Position numbers and translations under genes: made by a program. 64,000 bases of DNA, taken from NCBI GenBank assembly GCA_051209155.1, contig JBPJGB010000001.1, one strand, 5' to 3'. The first letter of the stretch is position 1, and each line of letters starts with the position of its first letter. This DNA is from Actomonas sp051209155. Its GTDB lineage: Bacteria > Verrucomicrobiota > Verrucomicrobiia > Opitutales > Opitutaceae. This document shows positions 8,405-17,761 of this stretch, piece by piece. The notes under the pieces were generated by a model, which saw only the letters and a list, made by a program, of their open reading frames with translations, had not been told where the DNA came from and did not search any database.

Positions 8405-10621
8405 ATGAGTTCTTCTGAGAAAGAGGTTGGTCCGAGTCGCGGTGAGTCGGGATATGGCTACGGCGGTTATTCAGGCTACGGTTCCTCCGGCTATGGCGAA
8501 GGTGACGGCACCGCTCATCGTAGCCTTCAGGATTACGTGCTGATCCTTCGCGAGCGGATCTGGTATATCATCGTCGTCTTCCTCGTCGTATTTTCCTCGG
8601 CCTTGGTCTACACCGTCAGCGCGACGAAGATCTACGAGTCGACTGCGACGATTCAGTTGCTGCGGGACGACCCTACGGTCCTGCAAGTGGAGGACGTGGT
8701 CGACACCCAGATTCGCGGTGCTGAGGATCTGAATACTCAGGTCAAGCTGCTGGAAAGCATGAACCTCATCGAGAAAGTCGCTGATCGTATCACTGGCGAT
8801 GAATTGGTGAAGTTCCTCGCTCCCTACCAGAAGGGGAAAGAAGGCGATCCGGTCACTCCCCATGGAATCCTTGCGGAGAACCGAAAGATCGTTCCGCAAC
8901 GCCTCAGCTTGGTGATTGCGATCCAATTTCGGCACCCTGATCGGGTCATTGCCGCCAAGGTCGCCAACTATTTCACGGATGAGTTCATTAACTTCAACAA
9001 TCGGCAACGTATCGCCGAGTCCTTGAAGGCCGTTGATGATTTGAAGGTCCGCGCGGAGACCCAAGGCGAGAAGGTCGACGAGCTCGCGCAAGAACTGCAG
9101 GCCTACCGCGAGCGGAACAACATGGTCTCTCTGGATGAGCGACGCGACATCGTGACCGATCGTCTCAAGGCGTTGGGAAATTACGTCACGACCGTTTCGA
9201 CCCAACTCAAGGAAGTCGAAGTCCGGTTTAATCAGCTGCAGGAACGCGACGGGGATCTGCGGGCAATCGCTGAACTTCCTTTCGTCGCCACCGATGAGCA
9301 CATCGCCGCCTTGAAGCGGGAGATTGCCGCCGAGAATATCGCGATTGCCGAGCTGCAAGAGCGCTACCGCGACAAGCACCCCCGCATGATTGAGGCCAAG
9401 CGGAAGCTTGAGCAGACCAATCGGGAGCTGGAATCCGCGATCCGTGGCGTCGTCAGTCAGATTGAGTCACAATATGAGGCCGCACAGCGGAGTTTGGCCG
9501 AGGCCAAGGCCGAGTTGGTGGACCAGGAAACCGAGTCACTGGCCCTCAGCCGCGCTGCCGTTGAGTATGACAAGAAGGAGCGGGAATACCTGATCAACAA
9601 AGAGCTCCACGATCACATCTTGTCCCGCATGCGGGAGACGACGTTGGGGACCACGATGGACAATCAGAACGCTCGCGTAATTGATGACGCACAGCCTCCG
9701 CGCGAGGGTAACTACGTGTCTCCGAACTTGATTCTCAATCTGGGATTGGGATTCGTGGGCGGTATTGGTCTGGGACTGGGTTTTGCCTTCTTCGTCGCCT
9801 TCATCGACGACCGGGTGAAGAGCTCCTTCGATATTGAATCGGTGATCGGCGTCCCGCTGATGGGCGTCATTCCGCAAATCAAGAAATTGGATCCGGTGGA
9901 GAAAGCGCAGGTGGTTGCGAACAATTCCGACCGCCAGGTTTCGGAGGCCTTCCTCACGTTGCACTCTTCGCTGCGGCTCAAAGAAGAGTCCAAGAACGCC
10001 AAGTGTTTCCTCACCACGAGCACGATTCCCGGCGAAGGTAAGTCTTTCACCACGACCAATCTTGCCCTGACTTTCGCGGCGCACGGCGAAAAGGTCGTGA
10101 TCGTGGATTGCGACCTCCGGAAGCCGAACATTCACAAGACGCTGCAATTGGAGAATGTGAAGGGCGTGATCGATATCGTGGGGGGCGAGGCCTCCATTGA
10201 TGATGTGGTCATCAAGGACGTGTTCCCCGGGATGGATGTGATCCCCACCGGCGGGCGAGCCAAGAACCCCACGCACGTGCTCAACTCCCGCAACTTCGAG
10301 GCCATGGTCGCGGATTTGCGCAAACGCTACGACCGCGTTTTTGTCGACACCCCGCCGTTGGCCGCTGTTTCAGACGCGATGATCATCCTGCCCTTGGTGG
10401 ACGGTTCCCTCTTCACCATCTTCTTCAACAAGGTCCGTCGAAAAGCGGCCCAATATGCCGCCAAGAAGTTGCTGGAAAGCAATGTCCCGGTGTTTGGCGC
10501 AGTGCTCAACGGCCTGAACCTCGCGGTCTCGGGTTACTACTACGCGCAATACTACGACAAGTCCTACAAGGACTACTACGTCGTTGCGACGCAGAAGGAC
10601 GACACCCCGGAGCGGGACTGA
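8405..10621 (+). CDS. Polysaccharide chain-length regulator and BY-kinase, Wzc-like tyrosine autokinase
   Basis: A 738-residue inner-membrane protein with the standard order: Wzz-type membrane segment near residues 50-75 (IWYIIVVFLVVFSSALVYTV), a long periplasmic coiled-coil region at about 150-400, a second membrane segment near 440-465 (Gly-rich), and a cytoplasmic BY-kinase domain. TIPGEGKS near residue 545 is the Walker A motif, VVIVDCDLRKPN near 570 is Walker A', and VFVDTPPL near 645 is Walker B. The C-terminus has a tyrosine cluster (SGYYYAQYYDKSYKDYYV), the usual autophosphorylation tail. Unusually, residues 16-35 are also rich in Tyr and Gly (SGYGYGGYSGYGSSGYGEG). It controls polymer length and export together with the Wza-like protein encoded just upstream. 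Confidence 0.93.
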   Translation: MSSSEKEVGPSRGESGYGYGGYSGYGSSGYGEGDGTAHRSLQDYVLILRERIWYIIVVFLVVFSSALVYTVSATKIYESTATIQLLRDDPTVLQVEDVVDTQIRGAEDLNTQVKLLESMNLIEKVADRITGDELVKFLAPYQKGKEGDPVTPHGILAENRKIVPQRLSLVIAIQFRHPDRVIAAKVANYFTDEFINFNNRQRIAESLKAVDDLKVRAETQGEKVDELAQELQAYRERNNMVSLDERRDIVTDRLKALGNYVTTVSTQLKEVEVRFNQLQERDGDLRAIAELPFVATDEHIAALKREIAAENIAIAELQERYRDKHPRMIEAKRKLEQTNRELESAIRGVVSQIESQYEAAQRSLAEAKAELVDQETESLALSRAAVEYDKKEREYLINKELHDHILSRMRETTLGTTMDNQNARVIDDAQPPREGNYVSPNLILNLGLGFVGGIGLGLGFAFFVAFIDDRVKSSFDIESVIGVPLMGVIPQIKKLDPVEKAQVVANNSDRQVSEAFLTLHSSLRLKEESKNAKCFLTTSTIPGEGKSFTTTNLALTFAAHGEKVVIVDCDLRKPNIHKTLQLENVKGVIDIVGGEASIDDVVIKDVFPGMDVIPTGGRAKNPTHVLNSRNFEAMVADLRKRYDRVFVDTPPLAAVSDAMIILPLVDGSLFTIFFNKVRRKAAQYAAKKLLESNVPVFGAVLNGLNLAVSGYYYAQYYDKSYKDYYVVATQKDDTPERD

Positions 10622-10637
10622 TCCTGGTTGCACATCG

Positions 10638-10670
10638 AAAGGCGGAACGATGCGTTCCGCCTTTATTTTT
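10638..10670 (+). terminator. Intrinsic terminator after the wzc-like gene
   Basis: A perfect 11-bp stem (AAAGGCGGAAC and GTTCCGCCTTT) with a 5-nt loop, followed by a T-rich tail (ATTTTT), 16 bp after the wzc stop. It ends the exopolysaccharide operon. Its tail overlaps the stop codon of the convergent threonylcarbamoyl-AMP synthase gene. Confidence 0.93.
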
Positions 10671-11631
10671 GAGCGGCGCGGTTCAACCGATCGAGCAAGG
10701 CCTCCCGAAACCGCACTCCTTGCGGGGGGCGTTCGATGTAGATGCGCCGATACGTTTTTTGATCCAGCGCTCTCAGCAGTTTGAAGAGATTGTGCGCCGC
10801 GGTTTCTCCCGATCCATCGTCGCTCAAGTGGTAGCAGGGTGCCCGTGCCGACGCGGTCAACCTACGGAATGAAACAAGGGCGACATCGGGGGCGTGTTCA
10901 CCGGGCAGTTGATCAACCAGTTCGAGCGGCGTGCGCGGGCTGTAGTGTTTGTCCAGTTGCCCTGGGGCGACCGAACTTGCGATCGTCGTCGCGTGGTCGG
11001 AAGTGAGTTGGATGTCGAGGCATTCGCCAATGGCTGCCGCCGTGACAACGCCGGGGCGCAATACCCTCGGTTGGCTTGGGTCCCGCAGATCCAGGACGGT
11101 CGATTCAACCCCCACCGCACATTCTCCCCCGTCCAATATGTATCGAATCCGGCCGGAGAGGTTATCCAGCACATGCTGGGCGCAGGTCGGACTGATATAC
11201 CCGAAGGGGTTGGCACTGGGTGCGGCCAAAGGGAAATCCAGCAATCGCAGCAGGGCCTGAAAAACAGGGTGCTGCGGCACTCTCAGAGCGACGCTGGGCA
11301 GGCCCGAGGTCGCGATGTCAGGCACGTGACTGCGCTTCGGCAGCACCAGGGTAAGGGGACCAGGCCAGAACGTGTCCGCGAGTTTTTGGGCGCTGGCGGT
11401 CCATTCGCAGTGTTTCGGCGCGTCGTCCGCCGAAGAGAGATGCAAAATAAGTGGATCGTGGGCCGGCCGGTCCTTGGCTGCGAAGATGCGTTCGCAGGCC
11501 GCGGTGGAGAGGCCGTTTCCGGCGAGGCCATATACCGTCTCGGCCGGCACGGCGACCAATTCACCAGCTCGCAGTTTCTCGGCGAGAAACGCGAGGTTTT
11601 CGGGCGTGGGTGAATAAATCTGGGTGTTCAC
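10663..11631 (-). CDS. L-threonylcarbamoyladenylate synthase (TsaC/Sua5/YrdC)
   Basis: Makes threonylcarbamoyl-AMP from threonine, bicarbonate and ATP for the t6A37 modification of tRNAs that read ANN codons. The YrdC domain fills the first 200 residues: GELVAVPAETVYGLAGNGL, then IFAAKDRPAHDPLILHL carrying the KxR motif, WPGPLTLVLPK, SGLPSVALRVPQHP, and PSANPFGYISPT. A smaller C-terminal domain from about residue 225 (SVAPGQLDKHYSPRTPL) marks the longer Sua5 type. I prefer the GTG at 11631. The in-frame ATG at 11661 lies inside the hairpin that terminates the upstream rpsR transcript and would add residues unlike the family. Converges with wzc. Confidence 0.92.
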   Translation of the reverse strand: MNTQIYSPTPENLAFLAEKLRAGELVAVPAETVYGLAGNGLSTAACERIFAAKDRPAHDPLILHLSSADDAPKHCEWTASAQKLADTFWPGPLTLVLPKRSHVPDIATSGLPSVALRVPQHPVFQALLRLLDFPLAAPSANPFGYISPTCAQHVLDNLSGRIRYILDGGECAVGVESTVLDLRDPSQPRVLRPGVVTAAAIGECLDIQLTSDHATTIASSVAPGQLDKHYSPRTPLELVDQLPGEHAPDVALVSFRRLTASARAPCYHLSDDGSGETAAHNLFKLLRALDQKTYRRIYIERPPQGVRFREALLDRLNRAAQK

Positions 11632-11641
11632 GTGGGGGCAC

Positions 11642-11673
11642 AAAAAAGCCGGAGCTGTCAAAAAGCACCGGCT
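11642..11673 (-). terminator. Intrinsic terminator after rpsR
   Basis: Read on the minus strand, a 6-bp AGCCGG/CCGGCT stem with a 14-nt loop is followed by six T, beginning about 24 bp after the rpsR stop. It separates rpsR from the threonylcarbamoyl-AMP synthase gene. Confidence 0.7.
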
Positions 11674-11696
11674 CAGTGAACTTTGCTAAGCTGTTC

Positions 11697-11891
11697 TTAT
11701 TGAGCGAAAAGCAGGTTGCGGGCGCGCTTGATCGTCTTGGTGATGCGGCGCTGCTGCTTCGCGGAAAGTCGGGTATACTTGCGCGGGAGGATTTTGCCCG
11801 TGTCGGTGGTATACTGCTTGAGCGCCTGCGGGGTGGAGAAGGGAATCTCCTCCGGAGTGAGGCTGCGCTGGGTTTCTTCGGAAGTGGTCAT
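11697..11891 (-). CDS. rpsR: Small ribosomal subunit protein bS18
   Basis: A 64-residue basic protein whose C-terminal two thirds match S18: LKQYTTDTGKILPRKYTRLS followed by AKQQRRITKTIKRARNLL, the conserved RNA-binding helix. It binds 16S rRNA on the small-subunit platform beside bS6. It departs from the usual form in three ways: the N-terminus is acidic (MTTSEETQRSLTPEEIPF) rather than the basic Cys-containing segment, there is no cysteine at all, and the usual LLPYTDRH-type end is cut to LLFAQ. It is also away from rpsF, ssb and rplI, its common neighbours. Its transcript seems to end at the hairpin just downstream. A second, canonical copy elsewhere in the genome is possible. Confidence 0.88.
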   Translation of the reverse strand: MTTSEETQRSLTPEEIPFSTPQALKQYTTDTGKILPRKYTRLSAKQQRRITKTIKRARNLLFAQ

Positions 11892-11975
11892 AGCGGAAAA
11901 AGGCGTGAAGAAACCAAGGTTGCGCGGGGGTTGTCAATGCGGATTTGCGCGCACGCTTCGGCCGGCTCGTGGGGC

Positions 11976-14441
11976 TCAGGGTTTGGCGGTTTTGGTGATT
12001 TTGATTTGGGCGGGCAGCGTTGTGCTGCCGGCGTCGATCAAAACGCCGAACCAACCGTCGGGTCCGGAGGACCAGGCATGGAAACCGCGGGTGCGGGAGT
12101 CGTGCGGAAGGGTGAACTGCTCCATCACTTGCAGGCGCCCGCCTTTATACCAGACGATTCGAACGGTTGGTAGTCGGCCCTCACCGGGATCGGTGACGGT
12201 GATTTCTCCATCAAAGGCGCCCAGCCCTTCGGCGCTCTTCAGCCAGATCTGGCTGCCGTCGCGAAGCCACCATGCGCCGTTCTCCAAATATCCACCCCGC
12301 AGGAAGATTTCATCGGGTATCCAGTCCGTCTGGATCGCGGCGGCCGTGAAGCCGTCCGGCACCGGGATGACGGGATTGGGGTTTCGGAACAGGGGTGGGG
12401 GTGGAGTGTTCTCGTCAAGCGAGTGCAACATCGTGGGCGGGAACCAACCAACGATGGCGTCGTTGGCCGGACGATCCAACGCCTCGGCGGTAAACCGAAT
12501 GAAATGCCGACGACCGTCGAAAGCGATTTCCTGGACGAGTTCGGATTCACCAGCCGGCAAGGTGAGGGTCTGCTCCTGGAGTTTGTGCCAGACGCCATCG
12601 ATGTCGTATTCGAAGAGGAAGCGCGCCGCGATTTCCTCATCGGATCCGGCCGCGAGGCGCTTGATGACGGCACGCACAACCAGCTGGTTTGCGATGCCAT
12701 CGAAGCGAACGACCGCGCGATCTTCCGGTGTGCCCATGAAGAGCGCGCCGGTCTCGGTCGTATAGAAGTATCCCTTTTCCAGATGGAGGAGCTCCGGCAG
12801 ATAATTTATTCCCAGCGTATTGATGGTGAACATATCGTCGGCCTCCCGATTCAGGGTCGGAATCGGCACCCGCTGTCGAATGTCGCTGCCGATTTCGTGG
12901 GTCCGGCAAAACATGTTGATCGGCACGTCGAGCGGGGAGGGCCAAAAATTCCACGCCACCGAATCATAGATCGCGGCGAAGCGTGACGGTGTGCTGATCA
13001 ATCGGTGCACCAATTGGCGTTCGCTCTCCTGATAGCTGGTGCCGTTGTGCATCCACAAGGGCACGCCGCGAACGGTCACGGCGGGCCAGATACGTTGAAG
13101 CCATTCCAACGACTGCGCGTAAAACACGGGATACGCGCCGCTCGCCTCCGGCGCCGGTAGACTCTGGCCCATCAGCTCCAGCGAGTTGGCCATACTGGGG
13201 GGGATGTGGAGGCCCGCGATATAGGCGAATTGCGGATCCCGATCGGCGAGCACCTCGTAGGCGGAGCGCGGACTCAAAGCATGCCCGAATTGTGAGCGCT
13301 TTCCCTGCCACGCCGACTCCCATGCCGCGATTGCGGGCAACAAGGCCAACAGCGCCGCGACGGTCACGGCGAAGCGATGGCGTGGGCGAATGCGAAAGGT
13401 GACCAGCAACGCACCCGCCAGCCCCACGGCCAAACCGTAGGCGACGTAAGCGATGTCCTGATTGGTGGCGAGTGCCGCCAGCGTTCCGGCGGCGCCGCCG
13501 ATGGCCGCGACCAACAAGGCGAAACGGTCGAGCCATGGTCGTTTGTTCCAGCCCGCCACGACAACGAAAGCGAAGCACGCCACGCTCGCAGCGCCGATCC
13601 AAGGGAAGCGGAGTCGGCCGTAATAGTCGTGCACCGTCGTCAGGTAGAACCCGGGTTGCAGCAGAAACTTCAGATAAGCGGCGCGATCGGCAGCGGCGAG
13701 ATCGATGACGTTGTAGCGCCAGGTCGACCAGCTTGCTCCGGTGGCACCGAGCTCGATGGCCAAGGGGGCGGCAAGTCCGCAGCCGAGAACGATGAGCCCT
13801 GCCGCAGTGGCTTTCCGCCACGAAAGAATCCCGAGGAAGATACCGCGCAGAACGATGCCGCTGACGCCGGCGAGCGCGATCAGGTGGAAGTTGAGCTTGT
13901 TGATCCCGCCGAGACAAAGTGCGCTCGCCAGCACAATCCAGAGCCCGCCCCCGGCCGACTTTGCGTCTTTGTCCCCAAAGAGCCGCGCAGCCGCGATGCA
14001 GGCCAACGAGGCGGTCAGCACGCCCCAGGTATTGTGCCACAGGATCGTGTGCTGTGCTGGTGCGCAGACCACCAGGCTCCACGCCGCGCCCAGCGCAATA
14101 CCTCCCCCCAGCGAAGGGCGGAGCAGCAAAAAGATGCCCGCCCCGCCCAGCATGACGGCCCAGAGTGCTCCCTGGGTCATGCCAAGGTAGGTGCCGCCGC
14201 CCGCCTTTTCGATGAGCCGATTGAGGTGGAGGAAACCGGCTTGAATTGGGGTCACGAAGTCGACGTAGGGCGCTTCACCGGCGTTGATTCGCCCCGCCGC
14301 GGACATGACCAAGCCGTAGTCCATGAAGTCGCGCAGGTAGTCGTGATTGTGCACCCAGGGCGCGATGGCACTACCGAGTGCGAGCAGGGCGACGAAGATG
14401 AAGGCCTTGCGGTTGGACTGGCGCGACGGGGAGGGGGCCAT
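11976..14441 (-). CDS. Large multi-pass membrane protein, probable GT-C-type glycosyltransferase
   Basis: An 821-residue protein. The N-terminal 400 residues hold about ten hydrophobic segments. The first loop after helix 1 (RDFMDYGLVMSAAGRINAGE, then PYVDF) has acidic residues and an A-G-x-x-PY-x-DF pattern that recalls the catalytic loop of GT39/ArnT-like, lipid-linked-sugar-dependent transferases. The C-terminal 400 residues are soluble and beta-rich, probably periplasmic, with no domain I can name. The substrate and even the enzymatic role are inferred from topology. The start at 14441 is chosen because the N-terminal membrane helix follows directly; the same frame is open to 15164 but there covers the msrA gene. 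rpsR lies downstream on the same strand. Confidence 0.65.
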   Translation of the reverse strand: MAPSPSRQSNRKAFIFVALLALGSAIAPWVHNHDYLRDFMDYGLVMSAAGRINAGEAPYVDFVTPIQAGFLHLNRLIEKAGGGTYLGMTQGALWAVMLGGAGIFLLLRPSLGGGIALGAAWSLVVCAPAQHTILWHNTWGVLTASLACIAAARLFGDKDAKSAGGGLWIVLASALCLGGINKLNFHLIALAGVSGIVLRGIFLGILSWRKATAAGLIVLGCGLAAPLAIELGATGASWSTWRYNVIDLAAADRAAYLKFLLQPGFYLTTVHDYYGRLRFPWIGAASVACFAFVVVAGWNKRPWLDRFALLVAAIGGAAGTLAALATNQDIAYVAYGLAVGLAGALLVTFRIRPRHRFAVTVAALLALLPAIAAWESAWQGKRSQFGHALSPRSAYEVLADRDPQFAYIAGLHIPPSMANSLELMGQSLPAPEASGAYPVFYAQSLEWLQRIWPAVTVRGVPLWMHNGTSYQESERQLVHRLISTPSRFAAIYDSVAWNFWPSPLDVPINMFCRTHEIGSDIRQRVPIPTLNREADDMFTINTLGINYLPELLHLEKGYFYTTETGALFMGTPEDRAVVRFDGIANQLVVRAVIKRLAAGSDEEIAARFLFEYDIDGVWHKLQEQTLTLPAGESELVQEIAFDGRRHFIRFTAEALDRPANDAIVGWFPPTMLHSLDENTPPPPLFRNPNPVIPVPDGFTAAAIQTDWIPDEIFLRGGYLENGAWWLRDGSQIWLKSAEGLGAFDGEITVTDPGEGRLPTVRIVWYKGGRLQVMEQFTLPHDSRTRGFHAWSSGPDGWFGVLIDAGSTTLPAQIKITKTAKP

Positions 14442-14594
14442 GGAGCGAAGCCAGTGACCTTGCGCCACCCCCTCGCGGCGGCAAGTGGTTTCCCCCGCGC
14501 GACTCTGGTGCGGTCGTCCTGCGAAGCGCGGGCAAATTCGTCGTCTGATTCGCGCCGCGGGGAATAAGCGACTAGACTCGTGGTTCTCCCGCCT

Positions 14595-15170
<576 letters not shown>

Positions 15171-15253
15171 GTCGCCAAACTCCGTTGAACGGTCGCCGCG
15201 CTGCGGGGCCTATTGATTCGCCAGACGCGGCAAGGGCCCGTTGGAATGCGGGC

Positions 15254-16366
15254 ATGCCCCCATCCGAGTTCATCCCCTTCTCCCGTCGCTCATTCCTGAA
15301 GTCCGGTTCGCTGGCGGCAGCGGCAGCGTTGGTGCTACCTCGCTCGCTGCGCGCGGCGGGCGAAGGGCGCAAGCTGGGGGTGGCCCTCGTCGGGCTCGGC
15401 TCCTACTCCACCTACCAACTGGGTCCGGCGCTGAAGGAGACGGCGCACTGCCAGCTTGCGGGAGTCGTGACGGGAGATCAGGCGAAGGGGAAACGGTGGG
15501 CGCAGGAATATGGATTCCCTGAGTCATCGGTTTATGGTTACGACAGCATGGATCGCATGGCCGAAAACGATGCCATCGACATCGTGTATGTGGTGACGCC
15601 CAACGCCCTGCACGCCGAGCATTCCATCAAAGCGGCGATGGCCGGGAAGCATGTGATTTGTGAAAAGCCCTTCACCGTTTCCGTGAGCGAAGCGGTGGCG
15701 GTGATGGAGGCCTGCCAGAAGCAGGGCGTGAAACTCTCCATCGGCTATCGCCTGCATTTTGATCCCTATCACGAAGTGCTGCGCAAACTGGCTGCGACCC
15801 GGCACTATGGTCCGTTTCAGGAGATGAACGGAAATTTCAGTTTCGTCATGGATCGACCGCAATGGCGGGCGCAGCATGCCCTCGCCGGCGGGGGGCCGCT
15901 GATGGATTTGGGCGTGTATGTGATTCAGGAAGCCCTGATGGCGAAAGCCGAAGTGCCGCCGATCGCGGTCACGGCCCAGGCATTGCCCAAACAACGCCCG
16001 AAGTTTTTCGCCGATGTGGAGGAGACCCTCGAATGGACCATGGAGTGGGCCGATGGCGCCGTCCTGCAGGGGCGCACGAGCTACAACGACCGCGGCAACC
16101 GCTTCGAGGCGAGCGCCGCGAAGGGGTGGTGTCGGATTGGCCCGGCCTTCGGCTACGGTGGCATCCGCCTCTTCACACCCGAGGGCGAAATCCAGTATCC
16201 ACCTTTCAACCAACAGGCCGCGCAGATGGATGACTTTGCGCTGTGCGTGAAGGAGGACCGCGAGTCCAAAGTGAGCGGTGCCATGGGTCTGCGCGACATG
16301 GTCATCGTCGAAGCGATTTACGACGCCATGCGCTCCGGCCGCCGCGTGCTGGTTGATTTGATCTAG
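15254..16366 (+). CDS. Tat-exported Gfo/Idh/MocA-family oxidoreductase
   Basis: A 370-residue NAD(P)-dependent oxidoreductase of the glucose-fructose oxidoreductase family. The N-terminus carries a twin-arginine signal (FSRRSFLKSGSLAAAAALVLP), so the folded, cofactor-bound enzyme is exported, as for periplasmic glucose-fructose oxidoreductase of Zymomonas. The Rossmann fold follows: VALVGLGSYS, then YVVTPNALHAEH and CEKPFTVSVSEA, whose Lys is the conserved catalytic/cofactor residue, and a GPLMDLGVYVIQEA segment in the substrate-binding domain. Substrate unknown, probably a sugar or cyclitol. The ATG at 15254 is chosen because the Tat motif follows within ten residues. Converges with lepB, 16 bp between stops. 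Confidence 0.87.
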   Translation: MPPSEFIPFSRRSFLKSGSLAAAAALVLPRSLRAAGEGRKLGVALVGLGSYSTYQLGPALKETAHCQLAGVVTGDQAKGKRWAQEYGFPESSVYGYDSMDRMAENDAIDIVYVVTPNALHAEHSIKAAMAGKHVICEKPFTVSVSEAVAVMEACQKQGVKLSIGYRLHFDPYHEVLRKLAATRHYGPFQEMNGNFSFVMDRPQWRAQHALAGGGPLMDLGVYVIQEALMAKAEVPPIAVTAQALPKQRPKFFADVEETLEWTMEWADGAVLQGRTSYNDRGNRFEASAAKGWCRIGPAFGYGGIRLFTPEGEIQYPPFNQQAAQMDDFALCVKEDRESKVSGAMGLRDMVIVEAIYDAMRSGRRVLVDLI

Positions 16367-16382
16367 GACGGCCGAAGCAGTG

Positions 16383-17102
16383 TCAGCGCAGGGCGGTGAA
16401 AAACCGCTCCCAGCGCGGCAGGTAGGTGTCGTTCAAGTCGAGCGAGACCAGCACGCCTTTGGCTTGGCCGAGCACGTCCTGTCGGTCGGCGAATCCGAAT
16501 GCCCGGGAGTCGTGGCTGTTGTCGCGGGAGTCACCCATCAAAAAAAGCCGCCCGGCCGGAACCGTCACCGGGCCCCAGTTCGGGGGCGGTCGCGTGGTGC
16601 GCAATCCCATTACCGCGTGATTGAGTTCCGGGCTGAGCTGCTCTTCGGCGAAGAAGGCGTAGGGCCGAAGCTGGCTGCCGATTTGCGCGGCGTAGTCGGC
16701 CTCGGGCGCTTCATAGTTCAGCGGCGTGCCGTTCAGGATGAGTTGGTGGCCCGTCATCTCGATTTGATCGCCCGGCACCCCGATCACGCGTTTCACCAGG
16801 CGGGTGCGATCGGCCGCCGGCGACAAGACCACCACGATGTCGCCTCGTTGGGGTTCCGCCCAGTCGGCGAGATGAATCCGCGTGAGCGGCACCCGCAGGC
16901 TGTAGGCGAGTTTATCCACCCACACCACGTCACCTTCCAGAATGGTAGGGTTCATCGAGCCGGTTGGCACGGGGCTATAGTCGATCACCGCCGACCGCAC
17001 CGGCAGCAGGACCAGGCAGAAAAACAGCAGGAACCCGCGCCATTCCCGCCATTGGCGGTGGAGAAACGCAAGGAAAGCGGCGCGGCGCGTGGGGGAACTC
17101 AT
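16383..17102 (-). CDS. lepB: Signal peptidase I
   Basis: A 239-residue inner-membrane serine protease that removes signal peptides from exported proteins. One N-terminal membrane segment (about residues 22-42) precedes PVPTGSMNPTILEGD with the catalytic Ser49. RLVKRVIGVPGDQIE carries the catalytic Lys104, and LFLMGDSRDNSHDSRAFG is the C-terminal signature box. All catalytic boxes are intact. It is divergent from the wrbA-like gene, with 95 bp between starts. The many exported proteins of this window would be among its clients. Confidence 0.95.
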   Translation of the reverse strand: MSSPTRRAAFLAFLHRQWREWRGFLLFFCLVLLPVRSAVIDYSPVPTGSMNPTILEGDVVWVDKLAYSLRVPLTRIHLADWAEPQRGDIVVVLSPAADRTRLVKRVIGVPGDQIEMTGHQLILNGTPLNYEAPEADYAAQIGSQLRPYAFFAEEQLSPELNHAVMGLRTTRPPPNWGPVTVPAGRLFLMGDSRDNSHDSRAFGFADRQDVLGQAKGVLVSLDLNDTYLPRWERFFTALR

Positions 17103-17197
17103 GGTGCGAAGGACACCGGTGAACGTCTCGTGGTTGCAGCGAAGTCGAATAAGTTTTTGCCCTTTGCCGCTCGATCGCGGCGGGCCAGCTTAGCGGT

Positions 17198-17761
17198 ATG
17201 GGTAACGTCTTGGTTCTCTATTCTTCGGCCAGCGGCAACACCGCCAAGATGGCCGAGCAGGTTGTCGAAGGGGCGCGCCGGATCGATGGGATCGAGGTGC
17301 GCCTGCGCAACATCACCGAAGCCACCTTGGCCGACGTGAAATGGTGCGACGGCATCGCGCTCGGCGCGCCCACCAACATGGGCACGGTGCCGTGGGAGAT
17401 GAAACGTTTCTGGGACGTGGAGGTGCAGCCCGCGTGGGCCGAGATCGATGGGCGCATCGGCTGTGCGTTTGCCACTCAGGGTGGTTGGAGCGGTGGGGCG
17501 GAACTCACCTGCCAAACGCTCAACACCATCCTCATGAATTACGGTTTCCTCGTCTTCGGGGTGACCGATTACGTGGCGCAGGGTTTCACCCTGCATTACG
17601 GGGCCACGGTGGCCGGCGAGCCGCGCACGGACCGCGAGGTCGAAGCCTGCCGCCGTCTCGGCCAACGTCTCGCCGAGTGGGTCGCCGTCTACATGGACGG
17701 CCGCAAAGCCGAGCACCCGCTCACCTCGGGCCGGACGCGGTTTCCGTGGCCACGGGATTAG
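17198..17761 (+). CDS. WrbA-like NAD(P)H:quinone oxidoreductase (flavodoxin fold)
   Basis: A 187-residue FMN-binding flavodoxin-fold protein. VLVLYSSASGNTAKMAEQV is the phosphate-binding loop, LGAPTNMGTVPWEMKRFWD matches the WrbA region that follows the second strand, and FATQGGWSGGAELT binds the flavin ring. WrbA enzymes perform two-electron quinone reduction, protecting against semiquinone stress. The protein is close to the typical WrbA length of about 200. Its last 41 bases overlap tail to tail with the methyltransferase gene on the other strand. Confidence 0.85.
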   Translation: MGNVLVLYSSASGNTAKMAEQVVEGARRIDGIEVRLRNITEATLADVKWCDGIALGAPTNMGTVPWEMKRFWDVEVQPAWAEIDGRIGCAFATQGGWSGGAELTCQTLNTILMNYGFLVFGVTDYVAQGFTLHYGATVAGEPRTDREVEACRRLGQRLAEWVAVYMDGRKAEHPLTSGRTRFPWPRD

